A DNA stretch of 64,000 nt, from the NCBI GenBank assembly GCA_003576685.1, contig QOZR01000013.1, positions 62,001 to 126,000 of the forward strand, given 5' to 3'. This DNA comes from Virgifigura deserti. GTDB lineage: Bacteria > Pseudomonadota > Alphaproteobacteria > Dongiales > Dongiaceae. Positions 41,022 through 50,136 of the stretch are shown piece after piece. How positions within the stretch are numbered: position 1 is the first letter of the stretch; every line of letters starts with the position of its first letter. The position numbers were made by a program, and so were the translations under genes. The notes under the pieces were generated by a model, which searched no databases, was not told the origin of the DNA, and was given only the letters and a program-made list of their open reading frames with translations.

Positions 41022-42374
41022 CTAAGATGTCGGCTTGGGAAGCAGCAGCCCGGTGACCGAAGTCTCCGGCGTCAGAACGGCACGCGCCGCCTCGTTCACT
41101 TGCTCGACCGTCACCGCCCCGATCCGCTCGGGCCAGGACTCGACATCCTCGATCGTGCTGCCGGTGGTGAGCGCCGCGCCGAACGTGCGCGCCGGGCCGA
41201 AGAGGCTGTCGCGCGCCTTGACCGCGCCCGCCTGCAGTCGTCCCTTCGCCGCCTCGACCTCCGCCTCGGTCACGCCCTCCTTCAGCAGCCGGTCGATCGC
41301 CGCATCGATCGCCGCTTCGACGGGCTCGATCTCCGCGCCGGGGAGCGGGCTGCCATAGAAGCCGAAGGTGCCGAGATCGAAGGCGTCGGCGCTGTAATAG
41401 GCTCCGGCGCTGGTCGCCACCTTGTCCTCGACGACCAGGCCGCGATAGAGCCGGCCGGGCGGGCCGTCGCCGAGGATCTCGGCCAGCACCTCCAGCGCAT
41501 AGGCGGCATTCTCCGGATCGCGGTTATAGCTCGGCGCCAGATAGAGGCGCGACCAGGAAGGCTGCTGCACCTGGGCGCTCTCCAACACCACGCGCCGCGG
41601 CGCGGTCTGCGCCGGCTCCTCGACCCGCTTGCGCTCCGGTACCGCGCGGCGGGGGACTTGGCCGTAGGTCCGCTCGGCCATCGGCCGGACCTCCTCCGCC
41701 GTCACATCGCCCGAGATCACTACGATCGCGTTGTTCGGCGTATACCATTTCTCATAGAAGGCGAGGGCGTCCGCGGTCGTCAGGCCGCGCATCTCATGCT
41801 CCCAGCCGATGATGGGCGTGCCATAGGGGTGATGGAGGAACAGGCTGGCGCGCATCATCTCGCTGAGTTGGGCGCCGGGATCGTTCTCGACCCGCTGCCG
41901 CCGCTCCTCGAGGATTACCTGACGCTCGGGCAGCACATGCTCGTCGGTCAGCGCCAGGTTTGCCATACGATCCGCTTCGAAGCGCATCATCGTCTCCAGA
42001 TGCTCGGCGGCCACGGTCTGGAAGTAGGCGGTATAGTCCTGCGCGGTGAAGGCGTTCTCATTACCGCCCAGCCGGGCGACTTCGCTCGAGAACGCGCCCG
42101 GCGGCATCGTCTCGGTGCCTTTGAACATCAGATGTTCGAGGAAATGGGCGATACCTGAGTTGCCCAGGGGCTCGTCGGCGGCGCCGACGCGGTACCACAC
42201 CATATGGGTGACGACCGGCGCCCGATGATTGGGGACCACCACCACCTGCAGCCCGTTGTCGAGCGTGAAGGTCTCCGGATTGAAGACCGCCGCAGGAGCC
42301 GGTCCGGCCCCAACGAGGGTAAAGGCGAACAAGGCGCTCAAGCAAAGGCGTCTCGCCAGCGTCGATCGGATCAT
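41022..42374 (-). CDS. M16 family zinc peptidase, catalytic subunit
   Basis: A 450-residue exported metallopeptidase with a signal peptide ending near APAAV. The inverted zinc motif is HFLEH with MFKGT after it, and the third ligand Glu lies about 75 residues later in the LPERQVILEERR region. The gene is followed, 34 bases on, by its non-catalytic partner. Targets are probably small peptides in the periplasm. The ATG at 42374 begins the signal peptide; the longer frame upstream runs into a repeat. Confidence 0.92.
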   Translation of the reverse strand: MIRSTLARRLCLSALFAFTLVGAGPAPAAVFNPETFTLDNGLQVVVVPNHRAPVVTHMVWYRVGAADEPLGNSGIAHFLEHLMFKGTETMPPGAFSSEVARLGGNENAFTAQDYTAYFQTVAAEHLETMMRFEADRMANLALTDEHVLPERQVILEERRQRVENDPGAQLSEMMRASLFLHHPYGTPIIGWEHEMRGLTTADALAFYEKWYTPNNAIVVISGDVTAEEVRPMAERTYGQVPRRAVPERKRVEEPAQTAPRRVVLESAQVQQPSWSRLYLAPSYNRDPENAAYALEVLAEILGDGPPGRLYRGLVVEDKVATSAGAYYSADAFDLGTFGFYGSPLPGAEIEPVEAAIDAAIDRLLKEGVTEAEVEAAKGRLQAGAVKARDSLFGPARTFGAALTTGSTIEDVESWPERIGAVTVEQVNEAARAVLTPETSVTGLLLPKPTS

Positions 42375-42493
42375 GCCTGCTCCTGGAAAGGTCTTCGGCA
42401 GATAGGCCAGAGAAATTGGCCAAAGATATGGCGATCGATCGCGTCGATTCAAAGGACGGTGTTGCGTTCGCGTCATCGGAACGAGTTGCCGTA

Positions 42494-42522
42494 CCTCATG
42501 CTTCGACAAGCTCAGCATGAGG
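42494..42522. repeat. Dispersed palindrome, copy 3
   Basis: CCTCATGCT / AGCATGAGG, 9-base perfect arms around TCGACAAGCTC. More diverged sequence of the same kind continues to about 42580, in the gap between the M16 gene and the DUF3035 gene. Confidence 0.7.
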
Positions 42523-42597
42523 ACTCGGTATCCTCATCCCGGGCTTGTTGAGGGACGAAGGGCGAGGCCCGGCCTCACGGAGTTCCGATAGCGCGGG

Positions 42598-43284
42598 CTA
42601 GAACAGCCCTTCGAGCGGCGCGCGCTTCTTGGGCTCGATCGTCGGTGTCTCGCCTGCCGTCACGGGCTTGCCGAGCGCCGCATTCTCCTGGATCCGCTGC
42701 TCCTCCTCGGCCGGATCGACGACGGTGCCGAAGGGCTCCGGGTCGCGCCAGAAGATCAGCCGCTCGACGAAATCGCTGTCCTGCTCGACCAGGGCTGCCG
42801 TCTCCCGCTCAATTACTGCGCGAATTTCGGGGTTGGCGTCCATGGCCCCCGCCTCTGCCAGAAGGGCCTGCTCGCCCGACGACGGCCCGGTCGGCCGGGC
42901 TGTCCCGCCCGTATAGTCACCGCCCAAGGTGCCTCCCGTGCCCCCTCCCAGGGCACCGCCGGGCGTTAGATTCCCGAACATCGCCGTCTGTGTGGAACTC
43001 GTCCCGGCTTCGCCGAACACAGCGGATTCCGCCCGATCCCGCGCCGTTCCTTCCTGCGGCCGCGGTGCCCCGGGCTCAGGCGGGCGCAGGGCGAAGTTCG
43101 GCGGCAGGCTGAGCGGCGCACGCTGGAAGACCTGGAACTCGTCCGGTGCGCTCTTGGTCAGGCCGAGCGCGTCCTGGGTCTGGCTGCAGCCACTGAGGCC
43201 GGCCATGAGGGCGATGGCGGCAAGACCGCGGATACAAGCCTTGGCGGCAAAACCGCCAGTCCAGGCATTCTTTTGCATCTGCAT
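42598..43284 (-). CDS. DUF3035 family lipoprotein
   Basis: A 228-residue lipoprotein with signal helix IRGLAAIALMAGLSGC (lipobox LSGC) and the DUF3035 mark DEFQVFQRAPLSLPPNFALR right after it. A Gly/Thr-rich low-complexity part follows, then a charged end with VERLIFWRDPEPFGTVVDP. The family is conserved in alphaproteobacteria between lspA and M16 genes, and its function is unknown. Since lspA encodes the enzyme that processes such lipoproteins, the pairing is apt. Confidence 0.9.
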   Translation of the reverse strand: MQMQKNAWTGGFAAKACIRGLAAIALMAGLSGCSQTQDALGLTKSAPDEFQVFQRAPLSLPPNFALRPPEPGAPRPQEGTARDRAESAVFGEAGTSSTQTAMFGNLTPGGALGGGTGGTLGGDYTGGTARPTGPSSGEQALLAEAGAMDANPEIRAVIERETAALVEQDSDFVERLIFWRDPEPFGTVVDPAEEEQRIQENAALGKPVTAGETPTIEPKKRAPLEGLF

Positions 43285-43302
43285 CCTCTCCTGCGGGGGT
43301 CC

Positions 43303-43791
43303 CTATTTAGCGCGTTCCGGCTTATCGAACAACCCGTCCACGATCAGCATCCCGACTCCGACCGTGATGGCGGCATCGGCCAGATTGAAAGCCGGCCAGT
43401 GCCAGCCGGCGAGGTGGAAGTCGAGGAAATCGACAACCGCGCCGTACCGCAACCGATCGATGATGTTGCCGAGAGCGCCGCCCATCACCAGCCCAATGCC
43501 GACAGCCGGCCAACGGCGGTCGATACGGCCGAGCCACCAAGCCAGGCCGAGGACGATCGCGCCGGCCATCCCCGCCAGTATGAAGGGGCCGGCCGCCGTG
43601 TCGTTCGTGAGCAGGCTGAAGCTGATTCCGCGGTTCCAGGCCAGAACCAGGTTGAAGAACGGCGTCACCTCGATCCCGCGCGGCGGCTGCATCACCTGCG
43701 ACAGGATCACCCATTTGGTGAGCTGATCCAGCACCATCACGAGGCCGGCCAGCGGAATGCCGAGGCGCCACATGCTGTGCGAACGGGCCAT
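43303..43791 (-). CDS. lspA: Lipoprotein signal peptidase
   Basis: Cleaves signal peptides of prolipoproteins ahead of the lipidated Cys in the inner membrane. 162 residues with four membrane helices. The catalytic aspartates are in GGALGNIIDRLRYG and VVDFLDFH...FNLADAAI; N-terminal LDQLTKWVI and FFNLVLAWNRGISFSL are family marks. It starts 6 bases after the ileS stop. The ATG at 43791 is preferred to the TTG one codon earlier. Confidence 0.96.
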   Translation of the reverse strand: MARSHSMWRLGIPLAGLVMVLDQLTKWVILSQVMQPPRGIEVTPFFNLVLAWNRGISFSLLTNDTAAGPFILAGMAGAIVLGLAWWLGRIDRRWPAVGIGLVMGGALGNIIDRLRYGAVVDFLDFHLAGWHWPAFNLADAAITVGVGMLIVDGLFDKPERAK

Positions 43792-43797
43792 CAAGGG

Positions 43798-46647
43798 CTA
43801 ATCTGCCGCTTCAGGACGGGACGCCACCACTTCGGCGCAGCGCTCGCAGATATCCGGATGGTCGGGCTGCGTGCCCACCTCGGGCAGGACCCGCCAGCAG
43901 CGCTCGCATTTCTCCCCCTCCGCCGGCTCGACGACAACGCCGACGCCCGGCACGTCGGGCAGCGTGAAGGCGCCCTCCGGGGCGGTGCCTTCGACCAGGG
44001 CGACCGCGGAGGTGATGGCGATCTCTGCCAGGTCGACCCCGTCGAGAGCGGCAATGAAATCGGCCCCGGCATAGACCGTCGGCCGCGCCTGCAGGCTCGA
44101 CCCGATGCGCTTGGCGGCACGCTCGAGCTCCAGCGCGCCGGTGACGACCCGCCGAAGCGCGCGCAGCGTCTCCCACTTCTCGGCAAGCCTGTCGTCCCGC
44201 CATGTCGCCGGAATCTCGGGAAACAGGCGCAGATGCACACTGCTCTCGTCATCCTGGTTCCGATGCTGCCACGCCTCCTCGGCAGTGAAGCAGAGGATCG
44301 GCGCAAGCCATGCGGTGAGACAGGAGAACAGATGGTCGAGCACGGTCCGGGCCGCCCGCCGCCGCGGCGCGTCCACAGCATCGCAATAGAGCGAATCCTT
44401 GCGGACGTCGAAATAGAAGGCCGACAACTCGACCGCGCAAAAATTATGCAATGCCGTGAACAGGCTGTGGAAGGTGAACCCCTCTCCCGCGGCGCGGACT
44501 TCGCCGTCGAGTTCGTAGAGCCGATGCAGCACCCACCGCTCCAGCTCCGGCATCTCCGACTCCGGCAGCCGTTCGGCCTCGCTGAAACCCGCCAGCGCAC
44601 CCAGGAGATAGCGCAGCGTGTTGCGCAGCCGCCGATAGGCTTCGGCGTGATGCTTCAGGATCTCCGGCCCGATCTTCAGATCCTCGGAATAGTCGGAGGC
44701 GACGACCCAGAGCCGCAGGATGTCCGCGCCGTGCTGCTTCATCACCTGCTGCGGCACGACGACATTGCCCAGCGACTTCGACATCTTGCGGCCCTGCTCG
44801 TCGAGCACGAAGCCATGCGTCAGCACCGCCTCGTAGGGCGCGCGTCCGCGCGTGCCGCAGGATTCGAGCAACGAAGAATGGAACCAGCCGCGATGCTGGT
44901 CCGAGCCTTCGAGATAGAGCGAGGCCGGCCATTGCAGGTCGTCACGCTTCTCGAGCACGAAGCTGTGGGTCGAGCCGCTGTCGAACCAAACGTCGACGAT
45001 GTCGGTGACCTGTTCACAGTCGTCGGGATTGTGATCGCTGCCGAGGAACCGTGCCGGATCGCTGGCGAACCAAGCGTCGGCCCCCTCCGCCTCGAAGGCC
45101 TCGGCGACGCGGTCGATCACCGCCTGGTCGCGCAAGGGCTGGCCAGTTTTCTTGTCGACGAAGACGGGGATCGGCACGCCCCAGGCGCGCTGCCGCGAGA
45201 TGACCCAGTCGGGCCGGTTCGCGACCATCGAATTGAGGCGCGTGCGCCCTTGCGGCGGGACGAAGCGGGTTTCCGCGATGGCCTTCAACGCCGTCTCGCG
45301 CAAGCCGTTCGTCTCCATCGAGATAAACCATTGCGGCGTGTTGCGGAAGATCAGCGGCGCCTTCGAGCGCCAGGAATGCGGATAGCTGTGGGTCAGCTTG
45401 CCGGAGGCCAGCAACGCGCCGGCCTCGGTCAGCGCCGTCACAACGGCCGGGTCGGCATCGCCCTTCTTGCCGTAGGGCGTGAGAACATGGCGCCCGGCGA
45501 AGAGCGGGACGTGATCGTAATAGATGCCATCCTCGCCGACCGTCTGCGGCACCTCGACGCCATGCGCCATGCCGAGTTCCCAGTCATCGGCACCGTGACC
45601 GGGCGCGATATGGACGAGGCCCGTTCCCTGCTCGGTGGTGACGAAGTCCCCCGGAAGCAGAGGCACGGCGAAATCGTAGCCTTGGCGATGCAAGGGATGA
45701 TGGCAGACGGTCCCCGCGAGATCGAGTCCCGCGATCGTGGCGATGACCTCATGCGCCGTTGCGCCGGCCTCGGCGAGCACCGTTTGCGCCAGTTCGCGGG
45801 CCAGCAGCAGCCGCTCGCCCACGACCGCGCCACCGCCCTCGGCAACCTCCGTGACCTCGACCACGCAATAGTCGATATCCTCGCCATAGGCGACGGCGCG
45901 GTTGCCCGGAATCGTCCAGGGCGTCGTCGTCCAGATCACGACGTTCGCGCCTTCGAGCGCGGGAACCGAGGCCGTCACGATCGGGAAGCGCACGAAGATC
46001 GTCGTCGAGACGTGATCGTGATACTCGACCTCGGCCTCGGCCAGCGCGGTCTTCTCAACCACCGACCAGAGCACCGGCTTCGAGCCCTTGTAGAGCCCGC
46101 CATTCATCAGGAACTTGCCGATCTCGCGGACGATCTGCGCCTCGGCGGCATAGGCCATGGTGGTGTAGGGGTGGCTCCAGTCGCCCTCGACGCCGAGACG
46201 CTTGAAGTCCTCCCGCTGCACGTCGATCCAGTGCTCGGCGAACTCCCGGCACTCCCGGCGGAACTCGACGATCGGCACGGCGTCCTTATCCTGCCCCGCC
46301 GCGCGATATTTCTCCTCGATCTTCCATTCGATGGGCAGGCCGTGGCAGTCCCAGCCGGGAACATAGTTCGCGTCCTTGCCCAGCATCTGCTGCGAGCGAT
46401 TGACGACGTCCTTCAGGATCTTGTTCAGCGCGGTGCCCATATGGATGGCGCCGTTGGCGTAGGGCGGACCGTCATGCAGGATGAACTTCTCGCGCCCGCG
46501 TGCCTCCGCGCGCAAGCGGCGCCACAGATCCATCGCCTGCCAGCGCTTCAGAATCTCGGGCTCGCGTTCGGGGAGATTGGCGCGCATCGGGAAGCCGGTG
46601 CGCGGCAGGAAGACGGTCGATTTATAATCCACGCTGATCTCGCTCAA
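43798..46647 (-). CDS. ileS: Isoleucyl-tRNA synthetase
   Basis: Charges tRNA-Ile. 949 residues, class I: HIGH-type motif PPYANGAIHMGTALNK, CP1 editing domain, KMSKS loop in GRKMSKSLGNVV, and a C-terminal zinc site with two CERC-type pairs (CERCWRVLPE, ICERCAEVV). The bacterial type is shown by VPGWDCHGLPIEWK and VWFDSGSTHSFVLE. Its start overlaps the ribF stop (ATGA), and lspA follows, a common proteobacterial order. Confidence 0.97.
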   Translation of the reverse strand: MSEISVDYKSTVFLPRTGFPMRANLPEREPEILKRWQAMDLWRRLRAEARGREKFILHDGPPYANGAIHMGTALNKILKDVVNRSQQMLGKDANYVPGWDCHGLPIEWKIEEKYRAAGQDKDAVPIVEFRRECREFAEHWIDVQREDFKRLGVEGDWSHPYTTMAYAAEAQIVREIGKFLMNGGLYKGSKPVLWSVVEKTALAEAEVEYHDHVSTTIFVRFPIVTASVPALEGANVVIWTTTPWTIPGNRAVAYGEDIDYCVVEVTEVAEGGGAVVGERLLLARELAQTVLAEAGATAHEVIATIAGLDLAGTVCHHPLHRQGYDFAVPLLPGDFVTTEQGTGLVHIAPGHGADDWELGMAHGVEVPQTVGEDGIYYDHVPLFAGRHVLTPYGKKGDADPAVVTALTEAGALLASGKLTHSYPHSWRSKAPLIFRNTPQWFISMETNGLRETALKAIAETRFVPPQGRTRLNSMVANRPDWVISRQRAWGVPIPVFVDKKTGQPLRDQAVIDRVAEAFEAEGADAWFASDPARFLGSDHNPDDCEQVTDIVDVWFDSGSTHSFVLEKRDDLQWPASLYLEGSDQHRGWFHSSLLESCGTRGRAPYEAVLTHGFVLDEQGRKMSKSLGNVVVPQQVMKQHGADILRLWVVASDYSEDLKIGPEILKHHAEAYRRLRNTLRYLLGALAGFSEAERLPESEMPELERWVLHRLYELDGEVRAAGEGFTFHSLFTALHNFCAVELSAFYFDVRKDSLYCDAVDAPRRRAARTVLDHLFSCLTAWLAPILCFTAEEAWQHRNQDDESSVHLRLFPEIPATWRDDRLAEKWETLRALRRVVTGALELERAAKRIGSSLQARPTVYAGADFIAALDGVDLAEIAITSAVALVEGTAPEGAFTLPDVPGVGVVVEPAEGEKCERCWRVLPEVGTQPDHPDICERCAEVVASRPEAAD

Positions 46648-47696
46648 TTCCTCGACTTGGTCCGTGGACGCAACGCGCCCTCATAGACGCCCGGACGGAT
46701 GAACCGATCCTCCGGGATCTTGGGCCGCGACGGCGCCGCCCCCGGCGCCGGACCGGTATAAGCGGCCATGAGGCGGCGCGCCTCCTCGGTGTCCGCGGCA
46801 ATTTGTGCCTTTAAACTCTCGAGCCCGTCAAACTTCTTCTCGCCGCGGAGGAAGTCGATCAGGGCCACACGCAGATGACGGCCATAGAGATCGCCCGCGA
46901 AATCGAAGAGATGGACCTCGAGCTGCACCCGCTCGCCGCCGACCGTCGGCCGCCGGCCGAGATTGGCGACGCCGTCGCGCCAGACCGTGCCGCGCCCCTC
47001 GTCGATGCCGGCCTTCACCGCATAGACGCCGAGTGCCGGTTGCATATAGTCGCCCAGCGCCAGGTTCGCGGTTGGAAAACCCAGCAGCCGGCCGCGGGCG
47101 TCGCCATGCTCGACCCGCCCCTCGATCTCCCACGGGCGACCGAGAAGAATGCCGGCCTTCAGCGGCTGTCCGGCGCGCAGATGCTCGCGGATCCGGGTCG
47201 AGGAGAAGACCTCGCCGGATTCGCTCGTCACCGGCTCGACCGAGGTGACGCCGACGCCCTGCGGTCCTGCCAGATCACGCAGCAGCGCCGCGTTGCCGCG
47301 CCGTTGATGGCCGAACACGAAATCGTAGCCGACGACGATGTGCGCCGCCTCCAGCCCCTCGCCTAGCACCTCGACCACGAACGCCTCGGCGCTCTTGCGG
47401 GCGAGCTCCGCATCGAAATGCAGCACGAACAGGTAATCGACGCCGATCGTCTCGAGCTGACGGACCTTGATCCGGAACGGCGTCAGTCGGAAGGGCGGCT
47501 GATCGGGCTGGAAGAATTCGCGCGGATGCGGCTCGAAGGTCAGCACGGCGAGGGGCGCGCGCGCTTCGCGCGCGAGGCGCGCCGCCTCGCCGATCACCGC
47601 CTGATGGCCGCGATGCACGCCGTCGAAGTTGCCGAGCGCGACGACGGCGCCCCGCGCCTCCACCGGCACTTCGCTATAATGTCGAAACAATCGCAT
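46644..47696 (-). CDS. ribF: Bifunctional riboflavin kinase / FAD synthetase
   Basis: Turns riboflavin into FMN and then FAD. 350 residues. The N-terminal adenylyltransferase has LGNFDGVHRGHQAVIG, TFEPHPREFF, YDFVFGHQRRGN and the SSTRIREHLRAG loop. The C-terminal kinase has GRVEHGDARGRLLGFPTANL and LEVHLFDFAGDLYG. The last 50 residues are a basic, Pro-rich tail beyond the usual end. It leads the ribF-ileS-lspA run. Confidence 0.96.
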   Translation of the reverse strand: MRLFRHYSEVPVEARGAVVALGNFDGVHRGHQAVIGEAARLAREARAPLAVLTFEPHPREFFQPDQPPFRLTPFRIKVRQLETIGVDYLFVLHFDAELARKSAEAFVVEVLGEGLEAAHIVVGYDFVFGHQRRGNAALLRDLAGPQGVGVTSVEPVTSESGEVFSSTRIREHLRAGQPLKAGILLGRPWEIEGRVEHGDARGRLLGFPTANLALGDYMQPALGVYAVKAGIDEGRGTVWRDGVANLGRRPTVGGERVQLEVHLFDFAGDLYGRHLRVALIDFLRGEKKFDGLESLKAQIAADTEEARRLMAAYTGPAPGAAPSRPKIPEDRFIRPGVYEGALRPRTKSRN

Positions 47697-47729
47697 CGAA
47701 TCGGCAGCCTCCGACGTCTTCCGCGCGGC

Positions 47730-47860
47730 CCTCATCCTTCGCCCTAGACAGGCTCGGAATGAGGAAGCTCAGGATGAGGATCTCATGGTGAGCCTGCCGA
47801 ACCGCAGGGTGAGGAAGCTCAGGACGAGGACCTCATGGTGAGCCTGTCGAACCATGAGGT
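47730..47860. repeat. Dispersed palindrome cluster with a 50-base tandem duplication
   Basis: Four to five arms of the CTTCGACAGGCTCAG family. Units 47761-47810 and 47811-47860 are a head-to-tail 50-base repeat differing at 7 positions, both starting GAGGAAGCTCAGGA and containing CTCATGGTGAGCCTG. This is the largest copy in the window and fills the ribF upstream region. Confidence 0.75.
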
Positions 47861-47948
47861 CCGACATGCGTCAAGTCCGATATGAAGATATCGCCTGCTC
47901 TCAGCCCTGGGTAGGGCGTTTACCGAAAAACGGGCAATGAGCTTGCGC

Positions 47949-48398
47949 TTACTCCGCCGCGACCTTCTGGACCGGCCGGCGCGGCACCAGGAGCTTGGCC
48001 TCGCCCTCGATCACCACCACGTCGCCGACGCGGCAAACGGTCTCGACGACGAGACGTCCGCGCTTCTCGTCAACCGCGGTGACCGTCACCCGGGCGCGCA
48101 CGGTGTCGCCGATCCGGACCGGCGCCTTGAAGTTCAAATTTTGGCTGACATAGATGCAGCCCGGCCCGGGCAGCTTGGTCCCGAGCACCGTTGAGATGAA
48201 GCTGGCCGTCAGCATGCCGTGGGCGATACGGCCCTCGAACATCGTCTGCTTGGCGAATTCCTGGTCGAGATGGACCGGGTTGCTGTCGCCGGTGATGCCC
48301 GCGAACAGGACGACATCGGCATCGGTCACCGTCTTCGCATAGGTCGCGGTCATGCCGACGGAGAGGTCTTCGAGGTAATAGCCGTGCAGTTCTTCCAT
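47949..48398 (-). CDS. MaoC-like (R)-specific enoyl-CoA hydratase
   Basis: A 149-residue hot-dog-fold hydratase. The hydratase motif FAGITGDSNPVHLDQEFA carries the catalytic Asp and His, and IAHGMLTASFISTVLG follows. Such PhaJ-like enzymes make (R)-3-hydroxyacyl-CoA for polyhydroxyalkanoate or act in fatty-acid breakdown. I chose the ATG at 48398 after GGAGGGTCGAGG; the ATG at 48431 would add 11 residues. It stands alone after a diverged promoter region with a TTGCA dyad. Confidence 0.9.
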   Translation of the reverse strand: MEELHGYYLEDLSVGMTATYAKTVTDADVVLFAGITGDSNPVHLDQEFAKQTMFEGRIAHGMLTASFISTVLGTKLPGPGCIYVSQNLNFKAPVRIGDTVRARVTVTAVDEKRGRLVVETVCRVGDVVVIEGEAKLLVPRRPVQKVAAE

Positions 48399-48450
48399 GT
48401 CCTCGACCCTCCAACCGTGATGCCGCGCCATTTTGCGTCGCAATACATTG

Positions 48451-48461
48451 TTGCACTGCAA
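48451..48461. promoter_or_regulatory. TTGCACTGCAA palindrome upstream of the MaoC gene
   Basis: A perfect 11-base dyad in an AT-rich stretch, about 53 bases before the MaoC start. It resembles the TGC/GCA dyads bound by the PHA repressor PhaR in alphaproteobacteria. TTTTGCG / CGCAAAA arms lie outside it (48431 and 48468). Confidence 0.35.
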
Positions 48462-48537
48462 TATAGGCGCAAAATGATCATGTGGCAATGTCGACGGGCA
48501 ATTGTGCGAACAGATCGCGAACAACAGGCCGCCGTTC

Positions 48538-49983
48538 TCACGATCCCGCGGGCCGGGGTTCGCTGCGCGGCTCGATCGGGACTAGCCCGGCCGGATCGGC
48601 GATCTCTTCGAAGGCCGCGGCGGCGGCGAGGAGGGGCGCCTCGCCGCGCGGCCTGCCGACGAGCTGCAGGCCGACAGGACGGCCGTCAGCGGTGAAGCCG
48701 CAGGGGACGGAAATCGCCGGACAGGAGGTCAGGGTGATGGCCGAGGAGAGGCGCAGCCAGTCGATGTAATTGTCGAAGACGGTGCCCTCGACTGCCCGGA
48801 CCCAGCGCGTCTTCACGTCGAAGGGCGGAACGCAGGCCGCCGGGCAGGCCAGCAGATCGTGAGTCGAGAAGAAGGCGGCCATGCGGTGATAAAGCGCACC
48901 CCGCGCCCGCTCGGCGCGGCCGATCCGATCGCTCGTCAGGGCAAGCCCCTCTTCGATGTTCCAGATGACGTCGGGCTTGAGCCGGTCACGATGGGCGTCA
49001 TAGAGCGGGCCCAGACCGGCGACGAAGCCCATGGCGCGGAGCACCTGAAAGATCTCGGGCGCGTCGCCGAAATCGGGACAGGCATCGTCCACCACGACGC
49101 CCGCCGCCTCGAACCGGCGAAGGGCGGCGGCGCAGATCGCCCGGACCTCGGCATCGACCGGCGAGATGCCGAGATCCGCGCTGAAGCCGATGCGCCGCGG
49201 CAAGCGGCGCGACGCGGCAGCGCTCTGGAACGATTCCACCGGGGCCGGAAGGGACAGCGGGTCCTCGAGGTGCCAGCCGGCCATGGCATCCAGCATCAGC
49301 GCCACGTCGCCGACGGTGCGGCCCATCGGCCCTTCGACTGAAAGCGTCCCGAACGGCCGGTCCTGCGGCCCGGTCGCGACCCGGCCGGGGCTGGGCCGCA
49401 GGCCGACGACGGCGCAGAAGCTCGCCGGAGTCCGCAGACTGCCGCCGAGGTCCGACCCGGTCGCGAGCCAGACCTGACCCGAGGCCAGCGCCGCCGCCGC
49501 GCCGCCGGACGAACCGCCACAGGTGAGATCGGTGTTCCACGGGTTGCGCGTCTCACCGAATACCTCGTTGAAGGTGTTGGCCCCGGCGCCGAACTCCGGC
49601 GTGTTCGACTTCGCGAGCACGATGCCGCCATTCGCCTCCAGCGTCTCGACCATGATGTCGGAGCGGTCCGGAACATGGTCCGCATAGATCGGCGAGCCGT
49701 AGGTGGTGCGCACGCCGGCCACGTCGTTCAGGTCCTTGACCGCCAGCGGCAGGCCGGCGAGCCAGCCGGCCGGCGACGGGTCGGACTGCACCGCCGTCAG
49801 CCGCCGCACCCGGTCGCGGGCGCGATCGAGACAGAGCGTCGGCAGCGCGTTCAGCGTGCCGTCGGTCGCCTCGATGCGCGCGGCCGCCGCATCGATCAGC
49901 TCGAGCGGCGACAGCTCGCCCCGCCGCAGCAGCGCGACGGCCTGCTGCGCCGTCAAAGCCGTGAGTTCCGATGCCCGGTCCAT
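48538..49983 (-). CDS. Amidase signature family enzyme
   Basis: A 481-residue amidase. The Ser-cisSer-Lys triad is visible: Lys in LPLAVKDLNDVAGVRTTYGS, cis-Ser in CGGSSGGAAAALASG, and the nucleophile Ser in GSDLGGSLRTPASFCAVVGL. The C terminus has the family's SAITLTSCPAISVPCGF and PVGLQLVGRP. It is not GatA by length and lacks GatB/GatC neighbours, so it is a stand-alone amide hydrolase of unknown substrate. The ATG at 49983 fits the family start. Confidence 0.92.
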   Translation of the reverse strand: MDRASELTALTAQQAVALLRRGELSPLELIDAAAARIEATDGTLNALPTLCLDRARDRVRRLTAVQSDPSPAGWLAGLPLAVKDLNDVAGVRTTYGSPIYADHVPDRSDIMVETLEANGGIVLAKSNTPEFGAGANTFNEVFGETRNPWNTDLTCGGSSGGAAAALASGQVWLATGSDLGGSLRTPASFCAVVGLRPSPGRVATGPQDRPFGTLSVEGPMGRTVGDVALMLDAMAGWHLEDPLSLPAPVESFQSAAASRRLPRRIGFSADLGISPVDAEVRAICAAALRRFEAAGVVVDDACPDFGDAPEIFQVLRAMGFVAGLGPLYDAHRDRLKPDVIWNIEEGLALTSDRIGRAERARGALYHRMAAFFSTHDLLACPAACVPPFDVKTRWVRAVEGTVFDNYIDWLRLSSAITLTSCPAISVPCGFTADGRPVGLQLVGRPRGEAPLLAAAAAFEEIADPAGLVPIEPRSEPRPAGS

Positions 49984-50090
49984 CCTCTTCCCCTCCGCGA
50001 CACAGCCTCGGCTCCGCGATCCTGCGGCCTGACCTGTTGAGCGCAAACCGCACCCAACTAAATCATGGTCGGCATCGATCCGAAACCAGG

Positions 50091-50104
50091 TGCAATGCGT
50101 TGCA
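50091..50104. promoter_or_regulatory. TGCAA-TGCG-TTGCA dyad in the amidase / nhaA divergent gap
   Basis: Five-base perfect arms around TGCG, 33 bases before the nhaA start and 108 before the amidase start. Role unknown; short enough to be chance. Confidence 0.2.
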
Positions 50105-50136
50105 TCTGAACGGGAACAGCGCAACCGGAGAACACA

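Noticed and set aside
43273..46686. Plus-strand open frame of 1137 codons
   Set aside because: It is antisense to ileS and lspA, rich in Arg/His/Gly with no domains; a GC-rich shadow.
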